From a candidate division WOR-1 bacterium RIFOXYB2_FULL_42_35 (lineage in GTDB: Bacteria; Margulisbacteria; WOR-1; O2-12-FULL-45-9), in contig MEUC01000011.1 in NCBI GenBank assembly GCA_001771545.1, forward strand, positions 18,190 through 82,189: a stretch of DNA of 64,000 nucleotides. Direction: 5' to 3'. The position numbers were made by a program, and so were the translations under genes. Position 1 is the stretch's first letter, and each line of letters opens with the position of its first letter. The notes beneath the pieces were generated by a model that saw only the letters and a program-made list of their open reading frames with translations, was not told where the DNA came from and searched no databases. Shown piece by piece: positions 1-7,253 of this stretch.

Positions 1-98
1 TCTTTCTTATAATGTTCACGATAATTACTTGGTATTTTAAACAAATGAGCTGGAACATGGCTTTGTTGTACCACAATTACCGGTGCAAAATAATTCAA
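1..98 (-). CDS. partial CDS at window edge, unknown function
   Basis: An open frame with no stop runs off the left edge (32 codons seen). It would start at a TTG at 98..96 that overlaps the TGA of the 63-aa gene upstream (TTGA overlap). A purine-rich AAGGAGAGG lies six bases before that TTG, inside the end of the previous gene, which suggests translational coupling. The visible part contains VIVVQQSHVPAHLFKIPSN. I do not recognise the family. The main doubt is the unusual start codon and the short visible length. Confidence 0.4.
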   Translation of the reverse strand, partial: MNYFAPVIVVQQSHVPAHLFKIPSNYREHYKK

Positions 99-286
99 AG
101 CCCTCTCCTTTGTTCTACATTTCCATTCCTGATATCGTGCATATCTAACGAAGTAAGTTGCTTGTGGTTATTTCTTAAAGAGTATTCGTAACCGGACAAT
201 TGGCCAACCCAAAACGCAGGAGCATTATAGACAGCATAGATTTTCTTTTCCGAAGTTTTAGTTATTTCTCTTAGAAATTGCGTCAT
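95..286 (-). CDS. small hypothetical protein, 63 aa
   Basis: Short ORF with a strong, well-spaced Shine-Dalgarno (GGAGGTGA, seven bases before the ATG), so it is probably translated. The protein is soluble, with no signal peptide or membrane helix, and has an aromatic patch near the middle (VYNAPAFWVGQLSGYEYS). No family is recognised. It lies downstream of a Crp/Fnr gene on the same strand, and a Crp-type palindrome sits about 140 bp upstream, so it may belong to the regulon of the adjacent regulator. The next frame overlaps its stop, suggesting a small operon that continues outside the window. Confidence 0.55.
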   Translation of the reverse strand: MTQFLREITKTSEKKIYAVYNAPAFWVGQLSGYEYSLRNNHKQLTSLDMHDIRNGNVEQRRGL

Positions 287-422
287 ATTATTTCACCTCC
301 TTTTTTTTATGATTCCGACTTGAACTTGCTTCATTGTTTTTATTGGCAAGCATTCAATGGTTTTAGGCATAAATTATGACTGATGGCAAAAAGTTGTACA
401 GTAACACAAACTGCTGTTTAGG

Positions 423-438
423 TGTAAGAGGGATAACA
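423..438. promoter_or_regulatory. Crp/Fnr-type palindrome, copy 1
   Basis: TGTAA-N6-TAACA, the 5-6-5 geometry of Crp/Fnr family operators. It lies between the first Crp/Fnr gene and the 63-aa ORF. The same box with the same flanks (GGTGTAAG before, ACAAA after) recurs at 4860..4875 upstream of the YaiO-like operon. Both copies also have a CAGTAACAC motif further 5' on the plus strand. Binding by the encoded regulators is inferred. Confidence 0.5.
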
Positions 439-467
439 AACCACTAAAGGGCTAAATATTGATAAAT

Positions 468-1115
468 CTAAAATAATTCGGACTCTAATCTATTAATACT
501 CTCAAAGAGCATTACTCGACCAACATATTTTACTAAGCCTTTTTCTTCTAATTTGCCCATTTCAATACTGGCTGTCTCTCTGGCCACACCCACTAGTGTA
601 GCTATATCCTGTTGCGTAAAGCGGTGATTGACAACGACCCCTTTCCCCTTGTCTTCTCCAAAATGCTTGGCAATATACAACAAGACTGAAATCACCCTGC
701 GATATGCGTCACTGAAGACTAAATGTTCCATGCGGGTCAGTGTTTCAGCATAATCCTCTAACAATTCACTCATCAACTCAAAGATAATAGTAGGTTTATC
801 TTTGATAAAATTTACCACTTTATCCTTGGGGGCACGACCCACTTGGACTTCAGTTAAGGCTTCGAAAAAGTAAACATTGGGCGTACCATTAATTGCCCAA
901 ACCATGGGAAAATAGGAGATGGGCTTGAGGATATGAAGCGTTAGTTCAAAACCTGCTTTAGAAATAGTGTACTGTCTAACATACCCTTTGGTTAAGCAAA
1001 AAATACCTTGAGGATCATCATCTGCCCTAATAAGCATTTCCCCTTTTTTATAATCCCGCACAGTAAATTGCTCATAAAAGGTTTCAAAGTCTTTAAGTTT
1101 TAGTTTATTTATCAT
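468..1115 (-). CDS. Crp/Fnr-family transcriptional regulator (paralog 1)
   Basis: Cyclic-nucleotide-binding-like beta-roll in the N-terminal half (KKGEMLIRADDDPQGIFCLTKG), a dimerisation helix, and a C-terminal winged helix (TQQDIATLVGVARETASIEMGKLEEKG, residues about 170-197 here written in parts: TQQDIATLVGVARETAS, IEMGKLEEKG). No cysteine cluster of the Fnr type is seen, so the ligand is unknown. The open frame extends upstream to 1169, but I take the ATG at 1115 because it matches the paralog's start (MDKPKLKDLEAFY) and because a TATACT box ends six bases before it, giving a leaderless message. A closely similar gene lies at 4906-5556. The two flank the polysaccharide genes they probably regulate. 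Confidence 0.88.
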   Translation of the reverse strand: MINKLKLKDFETFYEQFTVRDYKKGEMLIRADDDPQGIFCLTKGYVRQYTISKAGFELTLHILKPISYFPMVWAINGTPNVYFFEALTEVQVGRAPKDKVVNFIKDKPTIIFELMSELLEDYAETLTRMEHLVFSDAYRRVISVLLYIAKHFGEDKGKGVVVNHRFTQQDIATLVGVARETASIEMGKLEEKGLVKYVGRVMLFESINRLESELF

Positions 1116-1127
1116 TATTTTAGTATA
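1116..1127 (-). promoter_or_regulatory. -10 box of crp paralog 1, leaderless start
   Basis: TATACT at 1127..1122 on the minus strand, six bases before ATG 1115. A hexamer ending at -7 would put transcription start on the A of the ATG. No clear -35 is seen, which fits an activator-dependent promoter. Inferred from sequence only. Confidence 0.45.
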
Positions 1128-1249
1128 GGCTAAGGCATGAAAAGGGACAGTAATATGTATAGATAACAAACCGTGAGCTGGCTAACAGAGTAAATATCGC
1201 CAAAAACTGGGCACTCAAGGTGCTCTCCAGTTAATTAACAGCTTAATTA

Positions 1250-2868
1250 TTATACGTGATGGTTTCTAAACCCGCTTCGTGCGGTTGACCCCCAAGATTT
1301 TTCTCCGCGCATAAAATCAAACAAACCGTGCAGCCGCCAGACAACGTTCATTTGTCTGTAGCAGACATTTTCCAGGATCGCAAACAAGATTAGAGTAAGG
1401 ATGTGGTACCAGTGTTTGTACCATTTAAAATTAATATCTTCATAAAGCACAGCTAACATTGAGAGAAAAGTCCCCCACAGGATAGAAACTGCCAGAAAAA
1501 GAAAAAACCAGGGCCAGTGCACTGCACCTGTAATAAAACTGTATAGTATATATCACTACTGTCCCAACGTTTGAATTTTTGACGTAAATCCTCCAACCCT
1601 CTCGACGAGATATAAACTCCAGAACTCAAAAACTGATTTCAAATCGACTACATTCATGATTGCCAGATATCCCTTACCCATCAAGCATTACAACGTTTCG
1701 ACCCCTTCAACGATGGGACGCTAGTGAGTATATATATGTAGCCAATACCCTCAACAATCGGCCCCATAAATTCAAATAAAAAGAAAAACGGCAAGCTAAA
1801 CAAGCCTATACTGCCGTACCTGGGATTAAACAACATCTTTTCATGTTTTTGCAAAACGCCAGTCAGCCCCCGATGCCAGCGGTTTCTTTGTTTGGCCAAC
1901 GCTTTTATTGTGGACGGAACTTCAGTCCAACAAATAGGATAGGCTCTGAATTTAACTTCATAATCCCTTTTCTTTTCCCTCATCGTCCTGTGAACCCTGG
2001 TAATAAACTCAAAATCCTCTCCAATCGCGTTGGGGTCATAGCCGCCCATTTCCCTAGCCATGGTAGTGTTGTAAAGGCTAAAAGCACCAGATGCTATGGG
2101 CAATGATTTCAGCAAAGAAAAACCTGTCCTGCCAGCAGTAAAAGCCCTGATATATTCGAGGATCTGAAATATTACCAAGGGATTTCTGCTCATCCTAATC
2201 TCTTTTACCTGGCCATCCTCCAAATCGCAGTCATTCATCACGCGGATAATACCGCCCACACCTACTACTTTGTTAGGGTTCTCGTATATCGGCTTCATTA
2301 TTCTTAACAAGGCATCCCCCTGAAGTATCGCATCTCCGTCCAGGCTGGCAAAATACGGATAATGGGCCGCATTAATCCCGGCATTGAGGGCGTCAGCTTT
2401 TCCTCCGTTTTGCTTGTCAATAACAATTAGGTTGGAGTCTCTTTCCGTAACATAATAGCCTTTAACTGGTTTGCATCTTGCATGGGTGCGCAACCTCTTG
2501 AATGTTTTTATTAGTCCAAATTCTTTAGCCAGGATTTCCAGCGTGTCATCTGTGGAGCCGTCGTTTACAACGATGATTTCAAATCTGGGATATTGAAGAT
2601 TAAGATAACTCCTGACAGAATCTTTGATCAAGACCCTTTCATTGTATGCGCTAACTATTAGTGAAACCCCGGGAGCAAGCTTGGAATTATTCAAATGCTC
2701 ATAATCATCGATAAAGGCTCTTCTGTTTTGTATTCTAACCTCAAAAAAAGAGACCAGAAAAACCATCGTATACATTGAGTTGATCACTAAAAAATACAGT
2801 ATTACAAAAGCTTCAAATATTATCCTACTATTATTCCAAATCATTGATATCCAGCTCCCCACCTGCAA
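1250..2868 (-). pseudogene. processive family-2 glycosyltransferase, split by a 173-bp insertion
   Basis: BcsA/PgaC-like membrane glycosyltransferase. The N-terminal part (2868 to about 1736) has a membrane helix, the nucleotide-sugar site (SAYNE, VVNDGSTDDT), the metal DXD (SLDGDA), the acceptor GEDFE and the processive QRNRW motif. The C-terminal helices and WG..ARSGF end lie in a separate fragment at 1250-1544. Between them is an element with inverted repeats and a 9-bp duplication. Removing 182 bp (element plus one duplicate) restores one frame of 478 codons reading GYIYILYSFITGAVHWPWF across the joint. As it stands, the first fragment stops at 1681 after 395 residues. It overlaps the HEAT gene by 38 bp in the same operon. 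Confidence 0.85.
1554..1726 (-). mobile_element. 173-bp MITE-like element with TIRs and 9-bp target duplication
   Basis: Ends are imperfect inverted repeats of about 20 bp: CACTACTGTCCCAACGTTTG at 1554 and, on the other strand from 1726, CACTAGCGTCCCATCGTTG. Direct repeats AGTATATAT flank it at 1545-1553 and 1727-1735. The size is too small for a transposase. One frame on the minus strand near the 1554 end reads SSRGLEDLRQKFKRWDSS, which could be the end of a lost transposase, but this is speculative. The 9-bp duplication is compatible with IS4-like elements among others. Confidence 0.85.
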
Positions 2869-3946
2869 GCTCTTTACATCTTACCCACGCTTCAGCAAAA
2901 GAACAGGTGGGATCAATTTTTAGCGCGCTCTCCACTTTTTCAGCCCCAAAATTTACCAAGGCAAGACTTGCGTTATAGCTTACTTCCCAGCTTTTGTCCT
3001 TCATGGCTTCCACCAAACCCACGATAATCGAATCAGTGTTTAACATGCCAAGTGCCCCTGCGGCATATGACCTAACCAGGGGATGCTGATCATTTTGTAA
3101 TAACTTAAGGATCTTGGCCGAGGAGTTTTTCTCGCCAAGCTTGGCCAGACAAACCGCGGCAAAAGCCCTAGTCTCATAATACTGGTCGTTGAGGAGGGTG
3201 ATTATTTTACTCTTCATCTCCTCATAAAAAGGAAGATGGACGGTTATATCAATCTCAACTAAAGTCCTTAAACACCAAAACCTGGTGTTAGAGTCTGGGC
3301 TGTTAAGGTATTTACAAAGTAGCGGCAGGGCTTTGTAGTGGAAATCAATCAAAATATCGGCAACAACCATGCATCTTTCATAGGAAAAGCTCTTAAAAAG
3401 CCCAATTATTTTTTCTAAAGAGTCGGTCGCCTCAAGCTTGCCCAGTGATTTTAAAGCCACAAACCTGACATCTTCATTACTGTCATGCAAAGAGATCTCG
3501 GTAAGTGGTTTCACGGCTTTTTTGCTTAAAGAGCTGCCCAAATTATAAGCTGCAATTTTTCTTTTGCCTGAGTTTAGGCTTTTGAGCTGTCCTACCCTCC
3601 AATCAACCAGCCCCAACTCTTCGTATATTCGAGTCAATAATTGCTTAAGATGTCTATTGCGTGACTTGTCCTGCTTTTCTATCAAAATGCTTTCCAGGAC
3701 ATTTTTGTCCATAAAATTTCTGACCCGCATAAACCTACTGTGCAATATTTTGACAGGCTTCTTATGGTATTTGACCATATTTACCAGCATCCTGGTGTAA
3801 ACACTTCTGCGCTTTTTATCCCAGTACTGGAACGGAAAAAGCAATATCCTCCTGGCAAAGATAAAGACAATCATGGCAAGAATTGAGTAGGAAAAAAACC
3901 AGACAAGTAAAACTATCAACCCATGGTCAAGGTATGATTCTACCAT
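2831..3946 (-). CDS. HEAT-repeat protein with N-terminal membrane anchor
   Basis: 371 aa. One N-terminal membrane helix (about residues 9-33, LIVLLVWFFSYSILAMIVFIF in two parts LIVLLVWFFSYS / ILAMIVFIF), a basic linker, then repeated helical pairs of HEAT/PBS type from about residue 125, with recurring units such as VRFVALKSLGKLE, TRFWCLRTLVEID, TRAFAAVCLAKLG, VRSYAAGALGMLN and VSYNASLALVNFG. HEAT proteins act as protein-binding scaffolds. The gene overlaps the YaiO-like gene upstream (7 bp) and the glycosyltransferase downstream (38 bp), so it probably links or controls the polysaccharide synthase at the inner membrane. No catalytic motif is seen. Confidence 0.85.
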   Translation of the reverse strand: MVESYLDHGLIVLLVWFFSYSILAMIVFIFARRILLFPFQYWDKKRRSVYTRMLVNMVKYHKKPVKILHSRFMRVRNFMDKNVLESILIEKQDKSRNRHLKQLLTRIYEELGLVDWRVGQLKSLNSGKRKIAAYNLGSSLSKKAVKPLTEISLHDSNEDVRFVALKSLGKLEATDSLEKIIGLFKSFSYERCMVVADILIDFHYKALPLLCKYLNSPDSNTRFWCLRTLVEIDITVHLPFYEEMKSKIITLLNDQYYETRAFAAVCLAKLGEKNSSAKILKLLQNDQHPLVRSYAAGALGMLNTDSIIVGLVEAMKDKSWEVSYNASLALVNFGAEKVESALKIDPTCSFAEAWVRCKELAGGELDINDLE

Positions 3947-4746
3947 TGGTAAGCAACCCCATAATTTGTAGACAAGCCGGTCACCCCATTATCACGGATT
4001 TCCCGAGAAATATCTAATTTCAATGACAGGCCCTTTTTAAGCTCTATTTTTATTCCAGCCATTGTCGTAGTTGAGTTAAAGGCAAAAGTCGTTGCCAAGC
4101 TTATATCCTTGTACGCTTCATTACCAGAGGCATAACCAAGGTATATTCTGGCAAAATCATTTGGCTCATAAAAAAGCTTGATTGAACTTGAATTTGACAT
4201 GGTAGAGTCGCTTGCTTTAGAGACATAATACCTGGCACTTATCCAGCCCGGAAAAGGCAGGTAATAATCAAGGCCAGGGGAATATGTATCTAAAAAGCTT
4301 TGTAAAAAATTCCTTCTTTTGTAATTGGCTACAAAAACCCAAGGCTTTGCTACGCTGTAGCCCACTTCGGCCTCAAAAGCGCTTGAGACCAACAGAGAAG
4401 GGCTGGTATTATAGGTTCCATTTACATATAAGTAGAGTGCTTGGCTGAAATTATGATAAACCCCCAAAGAAACAAGGACGTCCTTGTTTTTGTTGTTGTT
4501 ATAATCACTAAAGAGTAAGCCTAAGACAAAAGTATTATCTGGCAGTTCACTGACCAGGATGTACTTATAACTCAGGTTGAGCTGGCCGTTGGATAAGGTC
4601 TCTTTGGTATAGTCAAATTCAAGCCTCTGAGCAAAAGAGGCTTGACTAAAGAAACAAATTAAAACGAACAGCCAAAATAAAGTTTTGTTAGCACAATTAT
4701 TTTTTAACAATTTTAACACGAATCCTCTTCTCCCTGTTTTTTTCAT
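3940..4746 (-). CDS. YaiO-like outer-membrane beta-barrel
   Basis: 268 aa with a cationic start, a hydrophobic core and a signal cleavage near SQASFA-QRLEF. The mature part alternates amphipathic strands with aromatic ends (for example FARIYLGYASGNEAYKD, close to the YaiO pattern) and ends in YGVAYQW, an outer-membrane C-terminus. It is first in an operon with the HEAT protein and the glycosyltransferase; this trio is known in exopolysaccharide loci where the barrel would be the exit pore. A Crp-type palindrome lies about 115 bp upstream. The family call is by pattern, not by a search. Confidence 0.7.
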   Translation of the reverse strand: MKKTGRRGFVLKLLKNNCANKTLFWLFVLICFFSQASFAQRLEFDYTKETLSNGQLNLSYKYILVSELPDNTFVLGLLFSDYNNNKNKDVLVSLGVYHNFSQALYLYVNGTYNTSPSLLVSSAFEAEVGYSVAKPWVFVANYKRRNFLQSFLDTYSPGLDYYLPFPGWISARYYVSKASDSTMSNSSSIKLFYEPNDFARIYLGYASGNEAYKDISLATTFAFNSTTTMAGIKIELKKGLSLKLDISREIRDNGVTGLSTNYGVAYQW

Positions 4747-4859
4747 ATCTTCTCAATTTAAACATTTGAGGGGCTGGTTAGTAGTTAGTATACGAAGTTG
4801 GATAAAATTACGCAGTAACACCAATCAACAACCAACGATTAGACAAATTAACAAGTAGG

Positions 4860-4875
4860 TGTAAGAAGGCTAACA
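4860..4875. promoter_or_regulatory. Crp/Fnr-type palindrome, copy 2
   Basis: TGTAA-N6-TAACA upstream of the YaiO/HEAT/glycosyltransferase operon, with the same surrounding bases as the copy at 423-438. A companion CAGTAACACCAA lies at 4813, 46 bp away; the companion is only about 22 bp away at copy 1. The location between the regulator gene and the operon start fits an operator. Confidence 0.5.
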
Positions 4876-4905
4876 AATTTTCTGGGGTTTATCCTGCTGT
4901 TATGC

Positions 4906-5556
4906 TTAATTGCTGATCAATTCAAGCTCTAATTTCTCGATACTTTCCAATACAATTGCATGATCAGAATATTTAATTAATCCTTTGTCTTCCAATTTTC
5001 CCATTTCAATGCTGGCGGTTTCTCTGGCCACTCCCACTAGTGTGGCAATATCATGCTGAGTAAAACGGTGCTTAACAATGACCCCTTTGCCTTTGCCTGC
5101 CCCAAAATGCTTGGCAATATACAACAAAACCGAAATTACCCGGCGATAGGCATCACTGAAAACCAAATGTTCCATGCGGGTCAGTGTTTCCGCATAATCA
5201 TCTAACAATTCACTCATCATACCAAAGATAACGACAGGTTTATCTTTGATAAAATTTACAACTTGATCCCTGGGTGCGCGTGCTACCTGAACCTCGGTTA
5301 AGGCTTCAAAATAGTAATCATTAGGCGTTCCATTAATTGCCCAGACCAGGGGAAAATAGGAGGTGGGCTTAAGGATATGAAGCGTTAGTTCAAAACCTGC
5401 TTTAGAAATAGTGTACTGTCTAACATACCCTTTGGTTAAGCAAAAAATACCTTGCGGATCGTCGTCTGCTCGAATAAGGATCTCACCTTTTTTATAACGG
5501 CGAAGAGGGAATTGCTTATAAAAGGCTTCAAGGTCTTTAAGCTTTGGCTTATCCAT
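4906..5556 (-). CDS. Crp/Fnr-family transcriptional regulator (paralog 2)
   Basis: 216 aa, same architecture as the 468-1115 gene: beta-roll (KKGEILIRADDDPQGIFCL), dimer helix, winged helix (TQHDIATLVGVARETASIEM). The two proteins agree over most of their length and differ mainly at both ends, so this is a recent duplication. An 83-bp stretch (5372-5454 against 928-1010) is identical between the genes while flanking DNA has diverged, suggesting gene conversion or strong constraint. The start codon is fused to an (AT)12 tract, with no Shine-Dalgarno. It is placed just upstream of the YaiO operon. Confidence 0.9.
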   Translation of the reverse strand: MDKPKLKDLEAFYKQFPLRRYKKGEILIRADDDPQGIFCLTKGYVRQYTISKAGFELTLHILKPTSYFPLVWAINGTPNDYYFEALTEVQVARAPRDQVVNFIKDKPVVIFGMMSELLDDYAETLTRMEHLVFSDAYRRVISVLLYIAKHFGAGKGKGVIVKHRFTQHDIATLVGVARETASIEMGKLEDKGLIKYSDHAIVLESIEKLELELISN

Positions 5557-5578
5557 ATATATATATATATATATATAT
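5555..5578. repeat. (AT)12 dinucleotide tract abutting the start codon
   Basis: Twelve AT units run from the start codon of the second Crp/Fnr gene into its 5' region and replace any ribosome-binding site. Length change by slippage would alter promoter or leader geometry. Confidence 0.85.
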
Positions 5579-5658
5579 TAAGTAGTATACGGATAGTTGT
5601 CAAGGCTAAAAAGATAATGTAGCACCAGCAAGCTTATTTATGCCAACAAGAAGATAGC

Positions 5659-6417
5659 CTATCTCCTATCCCAAATCAACTTTGTGCCAAAAACATGGGC
5701 GAACTCCCAATTAGGAGTAAGAAAGATGGTTCGGTCTGACTCAAAGATATAGTATAAATCAAGCGTAAAATCCTTATAAGGGTGAACCCAGCCGAGCGTC
5801 GTCCAATTACGATAAACTTCCCCAAACTTGAAGCTGTAAAAAATATCATCGCGCAGATAATAAGTCTCAACACCACGTTGCCAACGCAGCTCCGGTCTAA
5901 GCTGAAAAACCAGATTAAGCTTGCCCAGATCGTTGAGGTCAAAATCATGAACTTCAAATTCAGCATAAGACAAGACATCAAGAAACCTCAAAGTTGCATC
6001 ATTGGCCTGCTTGACGAAATCATTTTGACCGACCCGTGCTTCGGCCTTTTCCACGATTTGACTAAAATCAATAATAATCTTTGGGTCAACGACAAACTCG
6101 AAAAAATTGTCCGGATCCCAATTGCCGGATAAATTCTTTTCGTTATTAAAACCAACATAAAAACCAAGATCAAGCCACTTACTAGGATGAAAAAGCCAGC
6201 CAGTTCTAACATGGTAGTAATATAATTCCTTGGCTCCATGCTCAAAGCGAAATTCCGGGGTAAAAGTATAGTCTGAACCCAGAATAGAAGCTTGCTTGTA
6301 GGTAAAAGCAGAAAAATATTTGGTGTCAACGGCTTGGGCTGAGGTAGCAAGCATTAAAACAAAAATAATCCCTAAAATTCTCGGCCAATTTAGCATGATT
6401 AAGTTCAATATATGCAT
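5659..6417 (-). CDS. secreted DUF2490-like outer-membrane barrel
   Basis: 252 aa. Signal peptide with cleavage after ATSAQA, then many short alternating strands rich in Tyr, Phe and Trp (ELYYYHVRTGWLF, LNLVFQLRPELRWQRG, TLDLYYIFESDRT), ending in GTKLIWDRR. The layout resembles DUF2490/TIGR-type barrels that often accompany sugar or lipid genes. Start choice is uncertain: ATG at 6417 has AGAGG only three bases upstream; ATG at 6396 (MLNWPRIL) also leaves a full signal peptide. No enzyme motif is visible. Confidence 0.65.
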   Translation of the reverse strand: MHILNLIMLNWPRILGIIFVLMLATSAQAVDTKYFSAFTYKQASILGSDYTFTPEFRFEHGAKELYYYHVRTGWLFHPSKWLDLGFYVGFNNEKNLSGNWDPDNFFEFVVDPKIIIDFSQIVEKAEARVGQNDFVKQANDATLRFLDVLSYAEFEVHDFDLNDLGKLNLVFQLRPELRWQRGVETYYLRDDIFYSFKFGEVYRNWTTLGWVHPYKDFTLDLYYIFESDRTIFLTPNWEFAHVFGTKLIWDRR

Positions 6418-6495
6418 AATCCTCTGCGAAAATAACTGCCCCCTCTAAACTAAAAACCCTTGCAGGTAAATTAGCATCAAAAACCATCCCTAAAC

Positions 6496-6538
6496 GCTGC
6501 CGATAAGCCTACTTATGCAAAGACGGCAAAAAAGCAGC
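6496..6538 (-). other. structured intergenic element with alternative pairings
   Basis: In the 134 bp between marC and the barrel gene, three inverted repeats are packed: ATAAG/CTTAT (6503-6507 with 6512-6516), TGCCG/CGGCA (6498-6502 with 6524-6528) and GCTGC/GCAGC (6496-6500 with 6534-6538). The last two share bases, so they cannot form together. No riboswitch class is recognised. The rest of the gap shows nothing. Confidence 0.35.
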
Positions 6539-6551
6539 CTATAGATAATTT

Positions 6552-7166
6552 TTATAAGACACCTGTGTTAATATGTTGAACCAGCTCAATTACACCAGAA
6601 CTGATCAACTGCACAGCAATAGCGGCCAAAATAATTATCATAACCCTGGAAATAGCCTTAAAAAAGCGACCACCAATATGAGAATAGAAAATTTCACCAA
6701 AATGTAAAATCAACCAAACAAGAACAAAATTAACAATAATTGCCAGGGTCGTTACCCTTAAGCCAACCAGTCCAATCGACACCATAGCGGTAGTAATAGC
6801 GCCTGGCCCAACCAATAAAGGACAACCTAGCGGCATAATCCCAACATCCTCTGTCCCCTCAGGCAAACGATGCCCTCGAATCAAAATTGTAATGGCAATG
6901 GTTAAGAGCAGAATCCCGCCGGAGATTTTAAAATCCCTTAAAGTAATATGGAAAATATTTAAGATTACCGAACCAAAAAAAGTAAAAATGACAATTAAAA
7001 TCAGTCCGAACAGGATTGCCTTATTAAACTGTGCTAGGCGTTCTTTTTCTGTAAGGCCTTCGGTTAAGCCCATAAAAATCGGCAGATTCCCCAAAGGATC
7101 GGTAATAATAAAGAGCGCGATCACTGTTTGAAGCAAGAGCGAGAAATTAATATTCATTGCCAACAT
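6552..7166 (-). CDS. MarC-family (UPF0056) integral membrane protein
   Basis: 204 aa from the chosen ATG, with about six hydrophobic helices. Family signatures include FIITDPLGNLPIFMGLTEG near the N-terminus and MPLGCPLLVGPGAITTAMV in the middle (split here as MPLGCPLLVGPG and AITTAMV). MarC-like proteins lie in the inner membrane; their transported substrate is not established, and the old link to antibiotic resistance is not supported. The frame is open to 7214, but GAGGTGG sits eight bases before ATG 7166, which I use. It is a single gene, with a structured gap downstream. Confidence 0.9.
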   Translation of the reverse strand: MLAMNINFSLLLQTVIALFIITDPLGNLPIFMGLTEGLTEKERLAQFNKAILFGLILIVIFTFFGSVILNIFHITLRDFKISGGILLLTIAITILIRGHRLPEGTEDVGIMPLGCPLLVGPGAITTAMVSIGLVGLRVTTLAIIVNFVLVWLILHFGEIFYSHIGGRFFKAISRVMIIILAAIAVQLISSGVIELVQHINTGVL

Positions 7167-7253
7167 ACTTAAAACCACCTCGGGGATATTATAACACACC
7201 CGATAAATTGTCATTATTTCAGCCGCAATCGTCGATGTAACAAAAAAGTTAAA

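Noticed and set aside
1250..1522. Separate 90-aa membrane protein gene
   Set aside because: It has no ribosome site and fits exactly as the C-terminal end of the glycosyltransferase once the 182-bp insertion is removed.
1554..1726. Functional small gene inside the inserted element
   Set aside because: The longest frames are about 30-40 codons without a convincing ribosome site; only a possible transposase end is visible.
5782..6132. 116-aa plus-strand ORF
   Set aside because: It is antisense to the barrel gene, which has a signal peptide and strand pattern; the plus frame has no ribosome site.
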